From: Clostridium merdae
GTDB lineage: Bacteria; Bacillota; Clostridia; Oscillospirales; Acutalibacteraceae
Length of the DNA stretch: 64,000 nt
Assembly: GCF_900176635.1 (NCBI RefSeq)
Contig: NZ_FXLN01000002.1
Location: 248,001-312,000 of the forward strand
Direction: 5' to 3'
In this document: positions 36,313-43,629 of the stretch, piece after piece
Numbering within the stretch: the stretch's first letter is position 1
Layout of the letters: every line of letters begins with the position of its first letter
The notes under the pieces: generated by a model
The model's input: only the letters and a program-made list of their open reading frames with translations
The model's database searches: none
Told to the model about the DNA's origin: nothing
Translations under genes and position numbers: made by a program

Positions 36313-36474
36313 TGGGTTTCCTCCTGTTGCGCTGTGGTTTGCCGTTGTGGGCCGATTTTGCAGCCACCCTTTTCAAATCTTCATTATAGAAGAATCAAAA
36401 AAAAGTCACAAGACAGTATAATGTACAAAAAAGAAAGAAAAACCCATTTTAATAGTTTGAAAGAATAATAAAGT

Positions 36475-36513
36475 AGGTCGACCCGAAAAAACCGATTTCG
36501 AGTCGACCTTTTT
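36475..36513. terminator. Terminator-like hairpin between folD and the methyltransferase gene
   Basis: AGGTCGACCCG pairs with CGAGTCGACCT around an AT-rich loop. The T-run is on the plus strand, and the minus-strand continuation is only moderately T-rich. It most likely ends the minus-strand ArsR operon whose last gene stops at 36533. Confidence 0.55.
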
Positions 36514-36532
36514 CGACGCTTTTTAAACGTTT

Positions 36533-37069
36533 TTAACGTTTTGTTGCAAGTAAAACATAGAAATTCTCGCCCAAATCGAATACATCCGATTGCTCGAACC
36601 GGTGGGTAGTAAGCTGTTCTGCCACTGCCTGCGGGCTCCACCGGTGTTCTACGGGAGGGCCGTAAGGCGTTTTCCTCGGTAAAAACTCGATGATGGCGAG
36701 GGTGCCGCATGGCCGCAGGACACGCCAAATATCCTCAAGCATTTCACCGGTGTCCTCTAATTCGTGAAAAACCGTGCAAAGCAATGCCTTGTCGCAGGAT
36801 GCACTGGGTACATGGGAGATGTTATTTTCTATCGTAACATTATCGGCGCCTAGCTCTTGCTTTCTCTTCTGCAAATGCTCCAATAGCTGGTTCGATATTT
36901 CGACTGCGTAAACGCTTTCTTTTGTAAAAGATGCCGCCGCAAAGGTAAAGATTCCTGTTCCTGCGCCAATATCACAAATAGATTCCCGCGCGGTAAACCC
37001 AATTTTTTGAAGTGTTTGGGGTGGACTAAGCTCTTCTATTCGCCCTTTGCGTTCCAGCTTTTCAATCAT
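36533..37069 (-). CDS. Class I SAM-dependent methyltransferase
   Basis: A 178-residue protein with a Rossmann methyltransferase fold. Motif I is ICDIGAGTGIFT near 31-42, followed by VYAVEISNQLLEHL and the post-I acidic residue, then CTVFHELED and LRPCGTLAIIEFLP. The ATG at 37069 follows AAGGAG; a GTG three codons before is possible. It is the last gene of the ArsR operon, 41 bp after the rhodanese gene. The substrate is unknown; arsenite or a thiol are guesses from context only, and no ArsM-type cysteine set is present. Confidence 0.85.
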   Translation of the reverse strand: MIEKLERKGRIEELSPPQTLQKIGFTARESICDIGAGTGIFTFAAASFTKESVYAVEISNQLLEHLQKRKQELGADNVTIENNISHVPSASCDKALLCTVFHELEDTGEMLEDIWRVLRPCGTLAIIEFLPRKTPYGPPVEHRWSPQAVAEQLTTHRFEQSDVFDLGENFYVLLATKR

Positions 37070-37110
37070 AATCTCCACTCCTTATTTATTGCTATCCATC
37101 TTTATTTTCT

Positions 37111-37536
37111 TTACGGTGATACGGTTCCACTCCCACTTGTTGTTTCATAAGGCCAGCTTAGGATACCGCCAAAATCGTATACCTGCGTGTAGCCCATTCG
37201 AACCAACTGTTTTGCCGCACCGGCACTGCGCCGTCCGCTTCGGCAGTATACCAATATAGGAGTATCTTTTTTTGGAAGCGTTTTCTCGGCCTGAGCCGAT
37301 ATTTGAAAATCCGGTATTAAAACAGCACCGGGAATATGCTGCTCGAAAAATTCATCTTGTGTGCGAACATCCAGCAAAATAAATTCTGCGGTATTCTCCA
37401 TTTGTTTTTTTGCTTCTTCCGCGGTGATTCGATGGTAAGCGGATGTACCGCCCTTTTGAGAACGCCTTTCTCCCAAATAGAGAATGGCGGCGAGCATAGC
37501 ACCGATTAGAAGAGTGGCATAAATGATGATTTTCAT
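37111..37536 (-). CDS. Membrane-anchored rhodanese-domain protein
   Basis: A 141-residue single-domain rhodanese (sulfurtransferase) behind one N-terminal membrane helix (about 2-18). The catalytic loop is YCRSGRRS with Cys96, and the supporting motifs FILLDVRTQDEFFEQHIPGA and GYTQVYDFGG are complete. The position of the helix places the active site outside the membrane. It overlaps the arsR gene by 4 bp. Rhodanese carries persulfide sulfur, which together with a two-cysteine ArsR suggests a sulfur-stress operon. Confidence 0.9.
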   Translation of the reverse strand: MKIIIYATLLIGAMLAAILYLGERRSQKGGTSAYHRITAEEAKKQMENTAEFILLDVRTQDEFFEQHIPGAVLIPDFQISAQAEKTLPKKDTPILVYCRSGRRSAGAAKQLVRMGYTQVYDFGGILSWPYETTSGSGTVSP

Positions 37537-37826
37537 GCGGATTCCTCTTTGCAGTAATAAATTTTTAATACCTCAATTACTTTTTCAACTCGTTCGTCTT
37601 CCAGGCGATAGGTAATGTTTTGGCCGTTTTTCGTGCAGTCCAAAATTCCGTGTGCCTTGAGTATCCCCAAATGCTGTGATAAGGCAGATTGCGTGATGTT
37701 GGGTATATGCTCAGCAATGCGGCTTACCGTTTTAGGCCCTTCTATTAATTGGCATAAAATTAAAAGGCGGTTTTCATTGGCAAGTACCTTCAGCAGCTCC
37801 GCCAGTTTTTTGGCTTTCTCCTCCAT
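37533..37826 (-). CDS. ArsR/SmtB-family repressor with candidate dithiol sensor
   Basis: A 97-residue winged-helix repressor. The recognition helix region is TVSRIAEHIPNITQSALSQH followed by LGILKAHGILDC. Cys25 lies in the second helix (NRLLILC) and Cys92 in the last helix (KIYYC), the arrangement used by the persulfide-sensing BigR/SqrR group; Cys63 is additional. No CVC metal site is present, arguing against an arsenic or cadmium sensor. The start at 37826 is set by AAAGGACG. Its gene starts 53 bp inside the end of the preceding gene. It probably represses its own operon through the palindrome at 38623-38650. Confidence 0.9.
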   Translation of the reverse strand: MEEKAKKLAELLKVLANENRLLILCQLIEGPKTVSRIAEHIPNITQSALSQHLGILKAHGILDCTKNGQNITYRLEDERVEKVIEVLKIYYCKEESA

Positions 37827-38406
37827 ACAAAACGTCCTTTCTGTGCTTTATTTGGCAAATTCCTTGTGTCATGGTACCCATGGGGCAATAAACACACCAA
37901 GAGCGCGGTTTAAACAAAATCATGGTTACAAGCCCAAGTACCGTTGAGGTAAGCATTACGCTGTAAAATCCGAATGCAAATTGTGCAACAGCAGGGGCTA
38001 CAAAAGAGGTGTTCACCCAGTTCCAAGGCAGGCGGAAAACCCATAGCAGCGTAACAGCCTGCTGCAAGGTTGCACCGGAAAAAACAAGCCAAGTGGAATA
38101 TATCATCAGGCCAAACATCGTCATGAAAAATGTGAGAAAGCCATAGCGAAACCACTTGGAGCGCAAGAATTTAGGCGGCGCTTTTTTACGCGAAAAACCA
38201 AATCTGCCACCCAGTAGCTCAAACAACTGCCCACGCCCACAGTATTTATTGCAGTAGGCCTTATTCCCCCCAATAATAGAAATTGCCAGAGGGATAAAGA
38301 AACAAAGTAAGCCCAGCCAAGCAAACAGAATATTAAAAATACCCAATGTAAGGTAGAGTGCGGAAAAAATCCAAAGAAATTCATACCACCGCTTTTGCTT
38401 CTTCAT
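37774..38406 (-). CDS. Membrane 4Fe-4S protein, NapH/YccM-like
   Basis: A 210-residue integral-membrane protein with about four helices and two cysteine clusters: YCNKYCGRGQ near 51-60 and WCVYCPMGTMTQGIC near 171-185. These resemble the cytoplasmic cysteine motifs of NapH, NosR and related quinol-to-ferredoxin proteins. It overlaps the ferredoxin gene by 26 bp and its C-terminal 17 codons overlap arsR in another frame. With the ferredoxin it would form a small membrane electron-transfer unit; the electron acceptor is not evident. Confidence 0.83.
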   Translation of the reverse strand: MKKQKRWYEFLWIFSALYLTLGIFNILFAWLGLLCFFIPLAISIIGGNKAYCNKYCGRGQLFELLGGRFGFSRKKAPPKFLRSKWFRYGFLTFFMTMFGLMIYSTWLVFSGATLQQAVTLLWVFRLPWNWVNTSFVAPAVAQFAFGFYSVMLTSTVLGLVTMILFKPRSWCVYCPMGTMTQGICQIKHRKDVLYGGESQKTGGAAEGTCQ

Positions 38407-38608
38407 GATTCTCCTCCTTATTGGTAATTACGATTACGTCGGCAGGGCAGGCTTGTGCGCACTTCCCGCACCCCACGCAGCGCAAGGGATTTACCTGAGC
38501 GCGGATTCCGTTCCAAACGGTTATGGCTCCTAGTGGGCAAACCTTAACGCAGCAGCCGCAGGCCACGCAGTCGGGGAGAATGGTAGCTGTTTTTTTGCTT
38601 TTACCCAT
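38381..38608 (-). CDS. Two-cluster 4Fe-4S ferredoxin
   Basis: A 75-residue ferredoxin with both CxxCxxCxxxCP motifs complete: CVACGCCVKVCP and CVGCGKCAQACP. A short basic N-terminus (MGKSKKTATILP) has no signal peptide, so it is cytoplasmic. It is the first gene of the ArsR operon, starting 15 bp beyond the palindromic operator; GATAGGTGG serves as RBS. It is probably the electron partner of the membrane 4Fe-4S protein encoded immediately downstream. Confidence 0.92.
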   Translation of the reverse strand: MGKSKKTATILPDCVACGCCVKVCPLGAITVWNGIRAQVNPLRCVGCGKCAQACPADVIVITNKEENHEEAKAVV

Positions 38609-38622
38609 ACAATACCACCTAT

Positions 38623-38650
38623 CAGTATATTAGTAAATACTAATATACTG
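38623..38650. promoter_or_regulatory. Perfect 13-2-13 palindrome: probable ArsR operator
   Basis: CAGTATATTAGTA and TACTAATATACTG are exact reverse complements separated by AA. Length and symmetry match ArsR-family operators (typically 12-2-12). On the minus strand one half-site contains the -10 TATATT of the ferredoxin-ArsR operon, so binding would block RNA polymerase. Confidence 0.8.
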
Positions 38651-38670
38651 AATTAAAGGCAAAATGTCAA
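38642..38670 (-). promoter_or_regulatory. Promoter of the ferredoxin-ArsR-rhodanese operon
   Basis: Minus-strand TTGACA at 38670-38665 and TATATT at 38647-38642 with a 17-bp spacer. The -10 is part of the palindromic operator and the start point would be near its centre. Confidence 0.8.
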
Positions 38671-38691
38671 GGCTTTTTATTTTAAATTTAT

Positions 38692-38736
38692 ATTGACATA
38701 TGCCGAAAAAAGAGTATGATGTAATTGACATATGCC
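38692..38736 (+). repeat. Two direct repeats ATTGACATATGCC over the DUF134 promoter
   Basis: Identical 13-mers at 38692-38704 and 38724-38736, 32 bp apart (three helical turns). The first supplies the -35 TTGACA of the promoter, the second overlaps the likely start point (TATGAT -10 at 38715-38720, 16-bp spacer). This arrangement suggests binding of a regulator to one face of the DNA, possibly the DUF134 protein itself. Confidence 0.65.
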
Positions 38737-38770
38737 AATAATAGAATCGGGTAAAGAGGGAGGCAGAACT

Positions 38771-39163
38771 ATGCCAAGACCCAGAAAGTGCAGGCGAGTA
38801 TGTACCATGCCGGCGCGGCAAAGCTTTGGGCCGTTGGATGGAACCGCGAATGAAAGCCCACTGGTGATACTTTCCGTGGATGAATTTGAATGTATTCGGC
38901 TTATCGATTTGGCGGGAATGACGCAGGAGGAATGTGCCAAACAAATGGGTGTTGCTCGAACTACGGCCCAGGCGATTTATGCCAGTGCACGTGAAAAGTT
39001 AGCCGATTGTATTGTAAACGGAAAAAAACTGCAAATTGAGGGTGGCGATTTTGTCATTTACGGTGGGGCATCTGCCTGTGGCTGTGGTTGCTGCCATGCC
39101 CAAAAGCCGTGTCATAAAATGAAAACAGGAGGAAACGAGCATGATTCTAGCAATTCCATATGA
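38771..39163 (+). CDS. DUF134 family helix-turn-helix protein
   Basis: A 130-residue protein beginning MPRPRKCRRVCTMP, the invariant opening of DUF134. The middle is a sigma-70 region-4-like helix-turn-helix (MTQEECAKQMGVARTTAQ) and the C-terminus is cysteine-rich (ACGCGCCHAQKPCH), a likely metal or iron-sulfur site. The ATG at 38771 follows GAGGGAGG. It overlaps the NifX-like gene by 23 bp. Proteins of this family commonly sit next to NifX/NifB-type genes; their function is not established, but a metal- or redox-sensing regulator is the best reading. Confidence 0.9.
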   Translation: MPRPRKCRRVCTMPARQSFGPLDGTANESPLVILSVDEFECIRLIDLAGMTQEECAKQMGVARTTAQAIYASAREKLADCIVNGKKLQIEGGDFVIYGGASACGCGCCHAQKPCHKMKTGGNEHDSSNSI

Positions 39164-39530
39164 AAACGGAGAAGTGTTTCAGCACTTTGGGAAAAGCAAG
39201 GAGTTTCAGCTATTTGAGATTGAAAACGGAGTAATTCAAGCGGAGCGAATCCTTTCAAATGAAGGGAGTGGGCATAGCGCCCTGGCGGACCTTTTGGGGA
39301 AGCAAGGGGTGACGGTACTCCTATGCGGCGGAATTGGCGACGGAGCCAAGCAGGCACTTTCTCAGTGGGGGATTCGCGTATTTGCAGGAGTGCAGGGTGA
39401 GGTAAAGCAAGTGACGCAGGATTACCTTGCAGACCGTTTGGTGGTCACGGAAGGTGCAACTTGCAATCATCACCATGAGCACCATGAAGGGGAAGAACAT
39501 TCTTGTCATGGTGACTCTTGCTGTCACTAA
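39141..39530 (+). CDS. NifX/NifB-type (dinitrogenase cofactor) domain protein with His-rich tail
   Basis: A 129-residue protein whose first 105 residues match the Nitro_FeMo-Co domain: MILAIPYENGEVFQHFGKS, VLLCGGIGDGAKQAL and GIRVFAGVQGEV. The C-terminus is a metal-binding tail rich in His and Cys, ending in HSCHGDSCCH. No nitrogenase genes are seen, and such stand-alone proteins are common in anaerobes without nitrogen fixation, so iron-sulfur or metal trafficking is more likely. RBS ACAGGAGGAAACG precedes the ATG inside the DUF134 gene. Confidence 0.9.
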   Translation: MILAIPYENGEVFQHFGKSKEFQLFEIENGVIQAERILSNEGSGHSALADLLGKQGVTVLLCGGIGDGAKQALSQWGIRVFAGVQGEVKQVTQDYLADRLVVTEGATCNHHHEHHEGEEHSCHGDSCCH

Positions 39531-39568
39531 ACAGAATGATGAATTAACAAATATGTTTGGGGTAGCTT

Positions 39569-39615
39569 CATAAAGAAGGAGCGTACAGCACATGGCTGTA
39601 CGCTCCTTCTTTATG
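39569..39615. terminator. Bidirectional terminator between NifX-like gene and yeiH-like gene
   Basis: A 21-bp perfect stem (CATAAAGAAGGAGCGTACAGC and its complement) with an ACATG-type loop. Its right end overlaps the last codons of the convergent exporter gene (stop at 39611). Confidence 0.92.
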
Positions 39616-40612
39616 AGAAGATGGTATTGAGCAGGCTGTATTGCACTGCCAGCGAGGTAAGGGCGAGAATCGCCCAGCAGGAAAGACCCAGAGCAATGGG
39701 GCGCCAGCCGTGTTTTACAAGGTCTACTAAATTGGTATTCAGACCAATTGCTGCCATCGCCATGACGATAACAAATTTGCCAAAGGTAGCAAGTGCCTTA
39801 CCAGCACCCACTGGAAGAGGAAGAAAGGTATTGATCACCGCCGCAGCAACAAACCCTAACACAAACCAAGGGAAGATTTTAGCAAAGCTGTAGTCGGCAT
39901 TCCCCGCGCGAGACTGCCGCTTTGCGGTATAGAATGCAAGTACCAGAGTAACCGGGATAATCATGAGGGTGCGTGTTAGCTTTACGATAACAGCTAAATT
40001 GCCTGCAGTATCACTAAAGGTATAACCCGCCGCAACAACCGATGAAGTGTCGTTAATTGCGGTTCCTGCCCAAAGCCCGAAATGAAAATCGGACATTTGC
40101 ATGGCGTGACCCAAAAACGGGAACAGAAATGCGGCAATTACATTAAAAAAGAAGATGGTAGAAATGGAGCGCGCCACGTCTTCATCCTTTGCCCCAATCA
40201 CTGGGGCAGTAGCCGCAATGGCAGAGCCGCCGCAAATTGCGGTGCCCACACCAATTAGGATGTTGGTGTCGCGGTCTACCTTCAATGCTTTTCCCACTAG
40301 GTATGCCCCTACAAAGGTAGCCGTGAGGGTAAATGCCATCAGCAATAGCGTTTGGCTGCCAGCCTTGAAGATTTGAAACAGGTTCATGTCGAACCCCAGT
40401 AAAATAATTGAGTATTGCAGCAGCTTTTTTGAAGTATAGGTGATGCCGGGCTGAAAGGATGCCGGGCGCTTCCAAAAAGCCAACAGCATTCCAAATAAAA
40501 TGCCAAGTACCGGGCTACCGATTACCGGAAATTGCTGGCCGATGATCCACGCAGGCACAGCTATGATTGCCGCCAGAGAGATGCCCGGCAGCTTTTTTCG
40601 TATGGATTCCAT
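39611..40612 (-). CDS. yeiH: YeiH/UPF0324-family putative sulfate (sulfonate) exporter
   Basis: A 333-residue membrane protein with about ten helices. Family blocks include ILLGFDMNLFQIFKAG, VGTAICGGSAIAATAPVIGAKDEDVARSIST and GLWAGTAINDTSSVVAAG. The ATG at 40612 was chosen because GAGGAG lies 9 bp upstream; the earlier frame has no RBS. The family is annotated as putative sulfate exporter, and its nearness to the sulfur-type ArsR operon is suggestive. It has its own leader and does not share a transcript with the NifX-like gene, which is convergent. Confidence 0.88.
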   Translation of the reverse strand: MESIRKKLPGISLAAIIAVPAWIIGQQFPVIGSPVLGILFGMLLAFWKRPASFQPGITYTSKKLLQYSIILLGFDMNLFQIFKAGSQTLLLMAFTLTATFVGAYLVGKALKVDRDTNILIGVGTAICGGSAIAATAPVIGAKDEDVARSISTIFFFNVIAAFLFPFLGHAMQMSDFHFGLWAGTAINDTSSVVAAGYTFSDTAGNLAVIVKLTRTLMIIPVTLVLAFYTAKRQSRAGNADYSFAKIFPWFVLGFVAAAVINTFLPLPVGAGKALATFGKFVIVMAMAAIGLNTNLVDLVKHGWRPIALGLSCWAILALTSLAVQYSLLNTIFS

Positions 40613-40757
40613 GAGATACCACTCCTCAATTGATGTTAAACAAAACTTGTATGGAAACACATGTGTTTTCTTAAGCCTGCTTATTATAACCCCAATTAAT
40701 ATATAAGTAAAATATATTTATTTTATCAAATAGATTAGTAATTACTTATATATAAAA

Positions 40758-40780
40758 CAGGCAGCCAAAAGGCTGCCTGC
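40758..40780 (-). terminator. Terminator of the formyl-THF cyclo-ligase gene
   Basis: Minus-strand GCAGGCAGCC-TTTT-GGCTGCCTG followed by TTTTATATA, about 15 bp after the stop codon. Confidence 0.9.
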
Positions 40781-40796
40781 ATTCATTATAGTATGT

Positions 40797-41363
40797 TTAG
40801 CTGTTAAAGCAGCCGGCCTCCGTAATTACGGTTCGAACGGCAATATCGTGCGGCTCCGTGGGAATTTTCTCACACAGCAGGCGTTCGCGGCAAATCAGAA
40901 TCGAGCAGAAGGTTGCCTGCTCTAAAAAGCGGTCGTAATAGCCGCCGCCGTAACCAAGCCGGTTGCCTTTGCGGTCACACGAAACGCAGGGCAAAATAGC
41001 AAAATCGATTTCATCTGGGTAAACGAGCTTGCTTTCTGCGGCAGGCTCTAAAATGCCCATCATCCCGCTGTGCAGCTCTGAGAGAGAATGAATCTCTCTT
41101 GCTTCCATTATGCCTTTACCAAGGCAAAGGGGAATCGCAACGCGTTTACCGTCTGCGAACGCCTGCTCTATTACAAGGCTGGTGTTAATTTCACTGGGAG
41201 TGCCAACAAAGCAAAAAATGGTGTTCGCCTTTTGGTAGCATGGGTGAGCAAGTATGTTCGTTACAATGCCCTGATCCGATTCCTGAATATACTCCAAAGG
41301 CAGTGCGGCAATCCGTTCTTTTAGTTCATTGCGCAGTTTTTTCTTTTCCTCTGGTACAGACAT
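40797..41363 (-). CDS. 5-formyltetrahydrofolate cyclo-ligase
   Basis: A 188-residue enzyme that converts 5-formyl-THF to 5,10-methenyl-THF with ATP. It has the N-terminal KKKLRNELKERI block, IFCFVGTPSEINT near 55-67, and the ATP/metal-binding LPCVSCDRKGNRLGYGGGYYDRFL near 126-149, which is the family signature. It stands alone between a terminator and a transporter terminator. With folD and folT elsewhere in the window it belongs to one-carbon folate metabolism, but the genes are not clustered. Confidence 0.95.
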   Translation of the reverse strand: MSVPEEKKKLRNELKERIAALPLEYIQESDQGIVTNILAHPCYQKANTIFCFVGTPSEINTSLVIEQAFADGKRVAIPLCLGKGIMEAREIHSLSELHSGMMGILEPAAESKLVYPDEIDFAILPCVSCDRKGNRLGYGGGYYDRFLEQATFCSILICRERLLCEKIPTEPHDIAVRTVITEAGCFNS

Positions 41364-41453
41364 AGGAAACCTCCTTTAATACTAAAAGCGTGCCCATAGG
41401 CTCGCCTGCTTTAGAATAGCATGTCTTTCTGGCGATTGCAACCCACAGCAATA

Positions 41454-41485
41454 GAAAGGAGCGGTGCTTTCGCACCGCTCCTTTC
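41454..41485 (-). terminator. Terminator of the citrate operon
   Basis: GAAAGGAGCGGTGC and GCACCGCTCCTTTC form a 14-bp perfect stem with a TTTC loop, about 30 bp after the CitMHS stop. It ends the leftward citrate unit. Confidence 0.88.
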
Positions 41486-41517
41486 GTGAGGTAATATAAA
41501 AATTGTTGTAGGGAGAG

Positions 41518-42900
41518 TTATTTAAATAGTGGTACAGAGCCGGTAATTGCAGCCATAGCAATAAAGATTACGAAAATACCAATAGCCCATTTTGCAGACT
41601 CTTTCTGCCACTCGCCCATGTCTAGACCGGTCAGGTTCAGCAACAGATAAATGAAAGCAACCAGGGGGCTCAAAAGGTGGAATGCCTGGCCCAAGAGGGA
41701 CGCAGTACCCAACTCAAGAGCGGTATAGCCGTAACGGTAGCCTGCCTCAGCAAATACGGGCAGAACGCCGTAGTAGAAAGCATCGTTCGACAGGAAGAAG
41801 GTACCGGGTGCAGAGATAACTGCGGTAACCAGACCCCAGAAGCGGCCAAGCTGATCGGGAATCATGTAGATCATGCTGGAAGCCAAAGCGTCGGACATAC
41901 CGGAGTTTGTAAACAGACCCATGAAGATACCAGCTGCCATAACCAGGATGGATACCTGCAAAGCGTCGCCGGCGTTGTCAGAAATACGAGCTTTCTGGTC
42001 TTTGAGAGAACGGTAGTTGATAAGAACTGCCAAAGCAGTACCAACAAGGAAAATGAATACGGAGGGGAATGTGCCGAGAACGAGCATGATAACTGCGCCA
42101 ATGGTCATAATTGCGTTGATCCAAATGAGCTTCGGGCGCTTAAGAGCCTCTTCTTCTTCGGAAGCAGGCTTGGTAAGAGCATCAATCTCAGCCAGGCTCA
42201 GGTGCTGAATACCAACTCTTTTGCGCTCTTTGAGGCCGAGATAGTAGGCAACAAACAGAACATAGATAATGGCAACACCCATGCCGGGTAACAGTGCGTT
42301 CAAAATGCTTTGCTCTGAAACATCGCCCAAGACTGAGATTACACGTGCGGTGGGGCCGCCCCAAGGCAACAGGTTCATAATCGTGTTCATCAAAATTAGT
42401 AGAACAGCGAGGTTCATTATCTTTAGGTTCAGCTTCTTGTAAATCGGGATAAAAGCGGTGCAAACAATCAGTGTGGTAGTGGTTCCGTCACCATTCAAAG
42501 AAACAGCAGCGGAAACAGCAGCGGTACCGATTAAAACCTTCATTGGGTCGCCACCAGCAGCACGAATGATGAACTTGGTGACGGGATCAAACAGACCCAC
42601 ATTCAGCATGATGGAGAAGAACAGAATAGCGAACAGCAGCATGATGGCTGTTGTGGAGGTCTTAGTAAGACCGGCTACTGTCCATTTACCAATAATTTGA
42701 ACTTGATCCCAAATGGTAACGCTTTCCGCAGCAATTTCGTTTGCCTTAGCAACTTTTGCGACGTATTGGTTACCCAGAGCACCGACTACGGTAAAAACGA
42801 TAGGTACCAGTACCAATGCGGTAAATGGCTGCATTTTTTTGGAAATAACCAATGCAAGGAACACAATGATCATCGTCCAGGCTAAAATTGTTAAAAACAT
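41518..42900 (-). CDS. CitMHS-family citrate-metal:proton symporter
   Basis: A 460-residue transporter of about 12 helices. The CitM/CitH blocks are visible: NGDGTTTTLIVCTAFIP near 138-154, LLPWGGPTARVISVLG near 181-196, and FFLSNDAFYYGVLPVF in the C-terminal half. Members import citrate complexed with Mg2+ or Ca2+. Its location right after citX, in the same direction as citrate lyase, shows that it supplies the substrate. The ATG at 42900 follows GAGGAGG at 7 bp. A hairpin-rich gap of about 150 bp separates it from citX. Confidence 0.92.
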   Translation of the reverse strand: MFLTILAWTMIIVFLALVISKKMQPFTALVLVPIVFTVVGALGNQYVAKVAKANEIAAESVTIWDQVQIIGKWTVAGLTKTSTTAIMLLFAILFFSIMLNVGLFDPVTKFIIRAAGGDPMKVLIGTAAVSAAVSLNGDGTTTTLIVCTAFIPIYKKLNLKIMNLAVLLILMNTIMNLLPWGGPTARVISVLGDVSEQSILNALLPGMGVAIIYVLFVAYYLGLKERKRVGIQHLSLAEIDALTKPASEEEEALKRPKLIWINAIMTIGAVIMLVLGTFPSVFIFLVGTALAVLINYRSLKDQKARISDNAGDALQVSILVMAAGIFMGLFTNSGMSDALASSMIYMIPDQLGRFWGLVTAVISAPGTFFLSNDAFYYGVLPVFAEAGYRYGYTALELGTASLLGQAFHLLSPLVAFIYLLLNLTGLDMGEWQKESAKWAIGIFVIFIAMAAITGSVPLFK

Positions 42901-42978
42901 AAGCAATCCTCCTCATTTTTAGGCGTGCTCTTAACGGATATGTTGATTTAAATAATTATCGCATGCCGACTGTAATAT

Positions 42979-43034
42979 GTAAGCGGAAGCTCCCGTTGCC
43001 GGGAGACCTCCCAAAGTAAAATGAGTCCGCTTAC
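42979..43034 (-). repeat. Nested inverted repeat between citX and the citrate transporter gene
   Basis: GTAAGCGGA (42979-42987) pairs with TCCGCTTAC (43026-43034); inside it CTCCCG-TTGC-CGGGAG (42990-43005) forms a second stem. No U-run follows on the minus strand. It may adjust the amount of transporter message relative to lyase. Confidence 0.5.
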
Positions 43035-43049
43035 TGCGCTATTATTCTT

Positions 43050-43628
43050 TTATTGCGGCAAGGATATACACTTTTCCAGCTCATCCGCATATTCCAGCAT
43101 TCGCTCAACCAGCTTTTGCTGCAATGCAGGAACCGGGTGTATACGTCTGCTTGCACAGGTTCGGGCGTCCTCATTACAAATAAGGCACCGCCGCGGCTCA
43201 TACCCGAGCTCTACTCTGCTACGGGTTTGCACAAGCCCTTCCTTTTGTACCAACACATCAGCATCGAACAATCTGCCCAGTGTTTCTTCCTCAAATAGAA
43301 TCATTTGTTGTTTCACCTCAAGGGAATCCCCTGAGATGACCCAAAAAGCTTCCGGACCTGTTCGCAGGTTCATCCGCTTATGGTAATCCGCTTTCCAGCC
43401 GCAATGAACCAGGAGCTCCTGCATTCGGTTTTCTCCATATTCAAACAAGGCCAGAATTTCCCCATTGCTTTTGATAGGACCGGGAATGTTGCACTTTAAA
43501 GAAATAACACAGCATTGTGGAAAGCGATGAAGCAGTTCCTCAATAAAGTGTACCCGCCGCTCGCGGTTCAGAAGAACCTCATCGAGCGTAGGGGTTTCCC
43601 CATGTGCAAACATTTCAGCCGCGTTCAT
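43050..43628 (-). CDS. citX: Apo-citrate lyase phosphoribosyl-dephospho-CoA transferase CitX
   Basis: CitX attaches the phosphoribosyl-dephospho-CoA prosthetic group to the acyl carrier subunit CitD. The 192-residue protein has the family blocks LDEVLLNRERRV near 15-26, SLKCNIPGPIK near 43-53, and the C-terminal EPRRCLICNEDARTCASRRIHP, which is diagnostic. It follows citF by 1 bp. The donor is made by CitG, encoded by the divergent unit, so both parts of the maturation path are present. Confidence 0.94.
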   Translation of the reverse strand: MNAAEMFAHGETPTLDEVLLNRERRVHFIEELLHRFPQCCVISLKCNIPGPIKSNGEILALFEYGENRMQELLVHCGWKADYHKRMNLRTGPEAFWVISGDSLEVKQQMILFEEETLGRLFDADVLVQKEGLVQTRSRVELGYEPRRCLICNEDARTCASRRIHPVPALQQKLVERMLEYADELEKCISLPQ

Positions 43629-43629
43629 C

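Noticed and set aside
37533..37826. Arsenic-resistance operon suggested by ArsR and a methyltransferase
   Set aside because: The repressor lacks the CVC metal site and there is no arsB, acr3 or arsC; rhodanese and ferredoxin point elsewhere.
39141..39530. Nitrogen-fixation cluster suggested by the NifX/NifB-type domain
   Set aside because: No nifHDK or other nif genes are in the window; stand-alone copies are common in non-diazotrophic anaerobes.
41677..42291. Long open frame of 204 codons on the plus strand inside the citrate transporter gene
   Set aside because: It is antisense to a complete CitMHS gene with clear motifs, has no RBS and no family resemblance.
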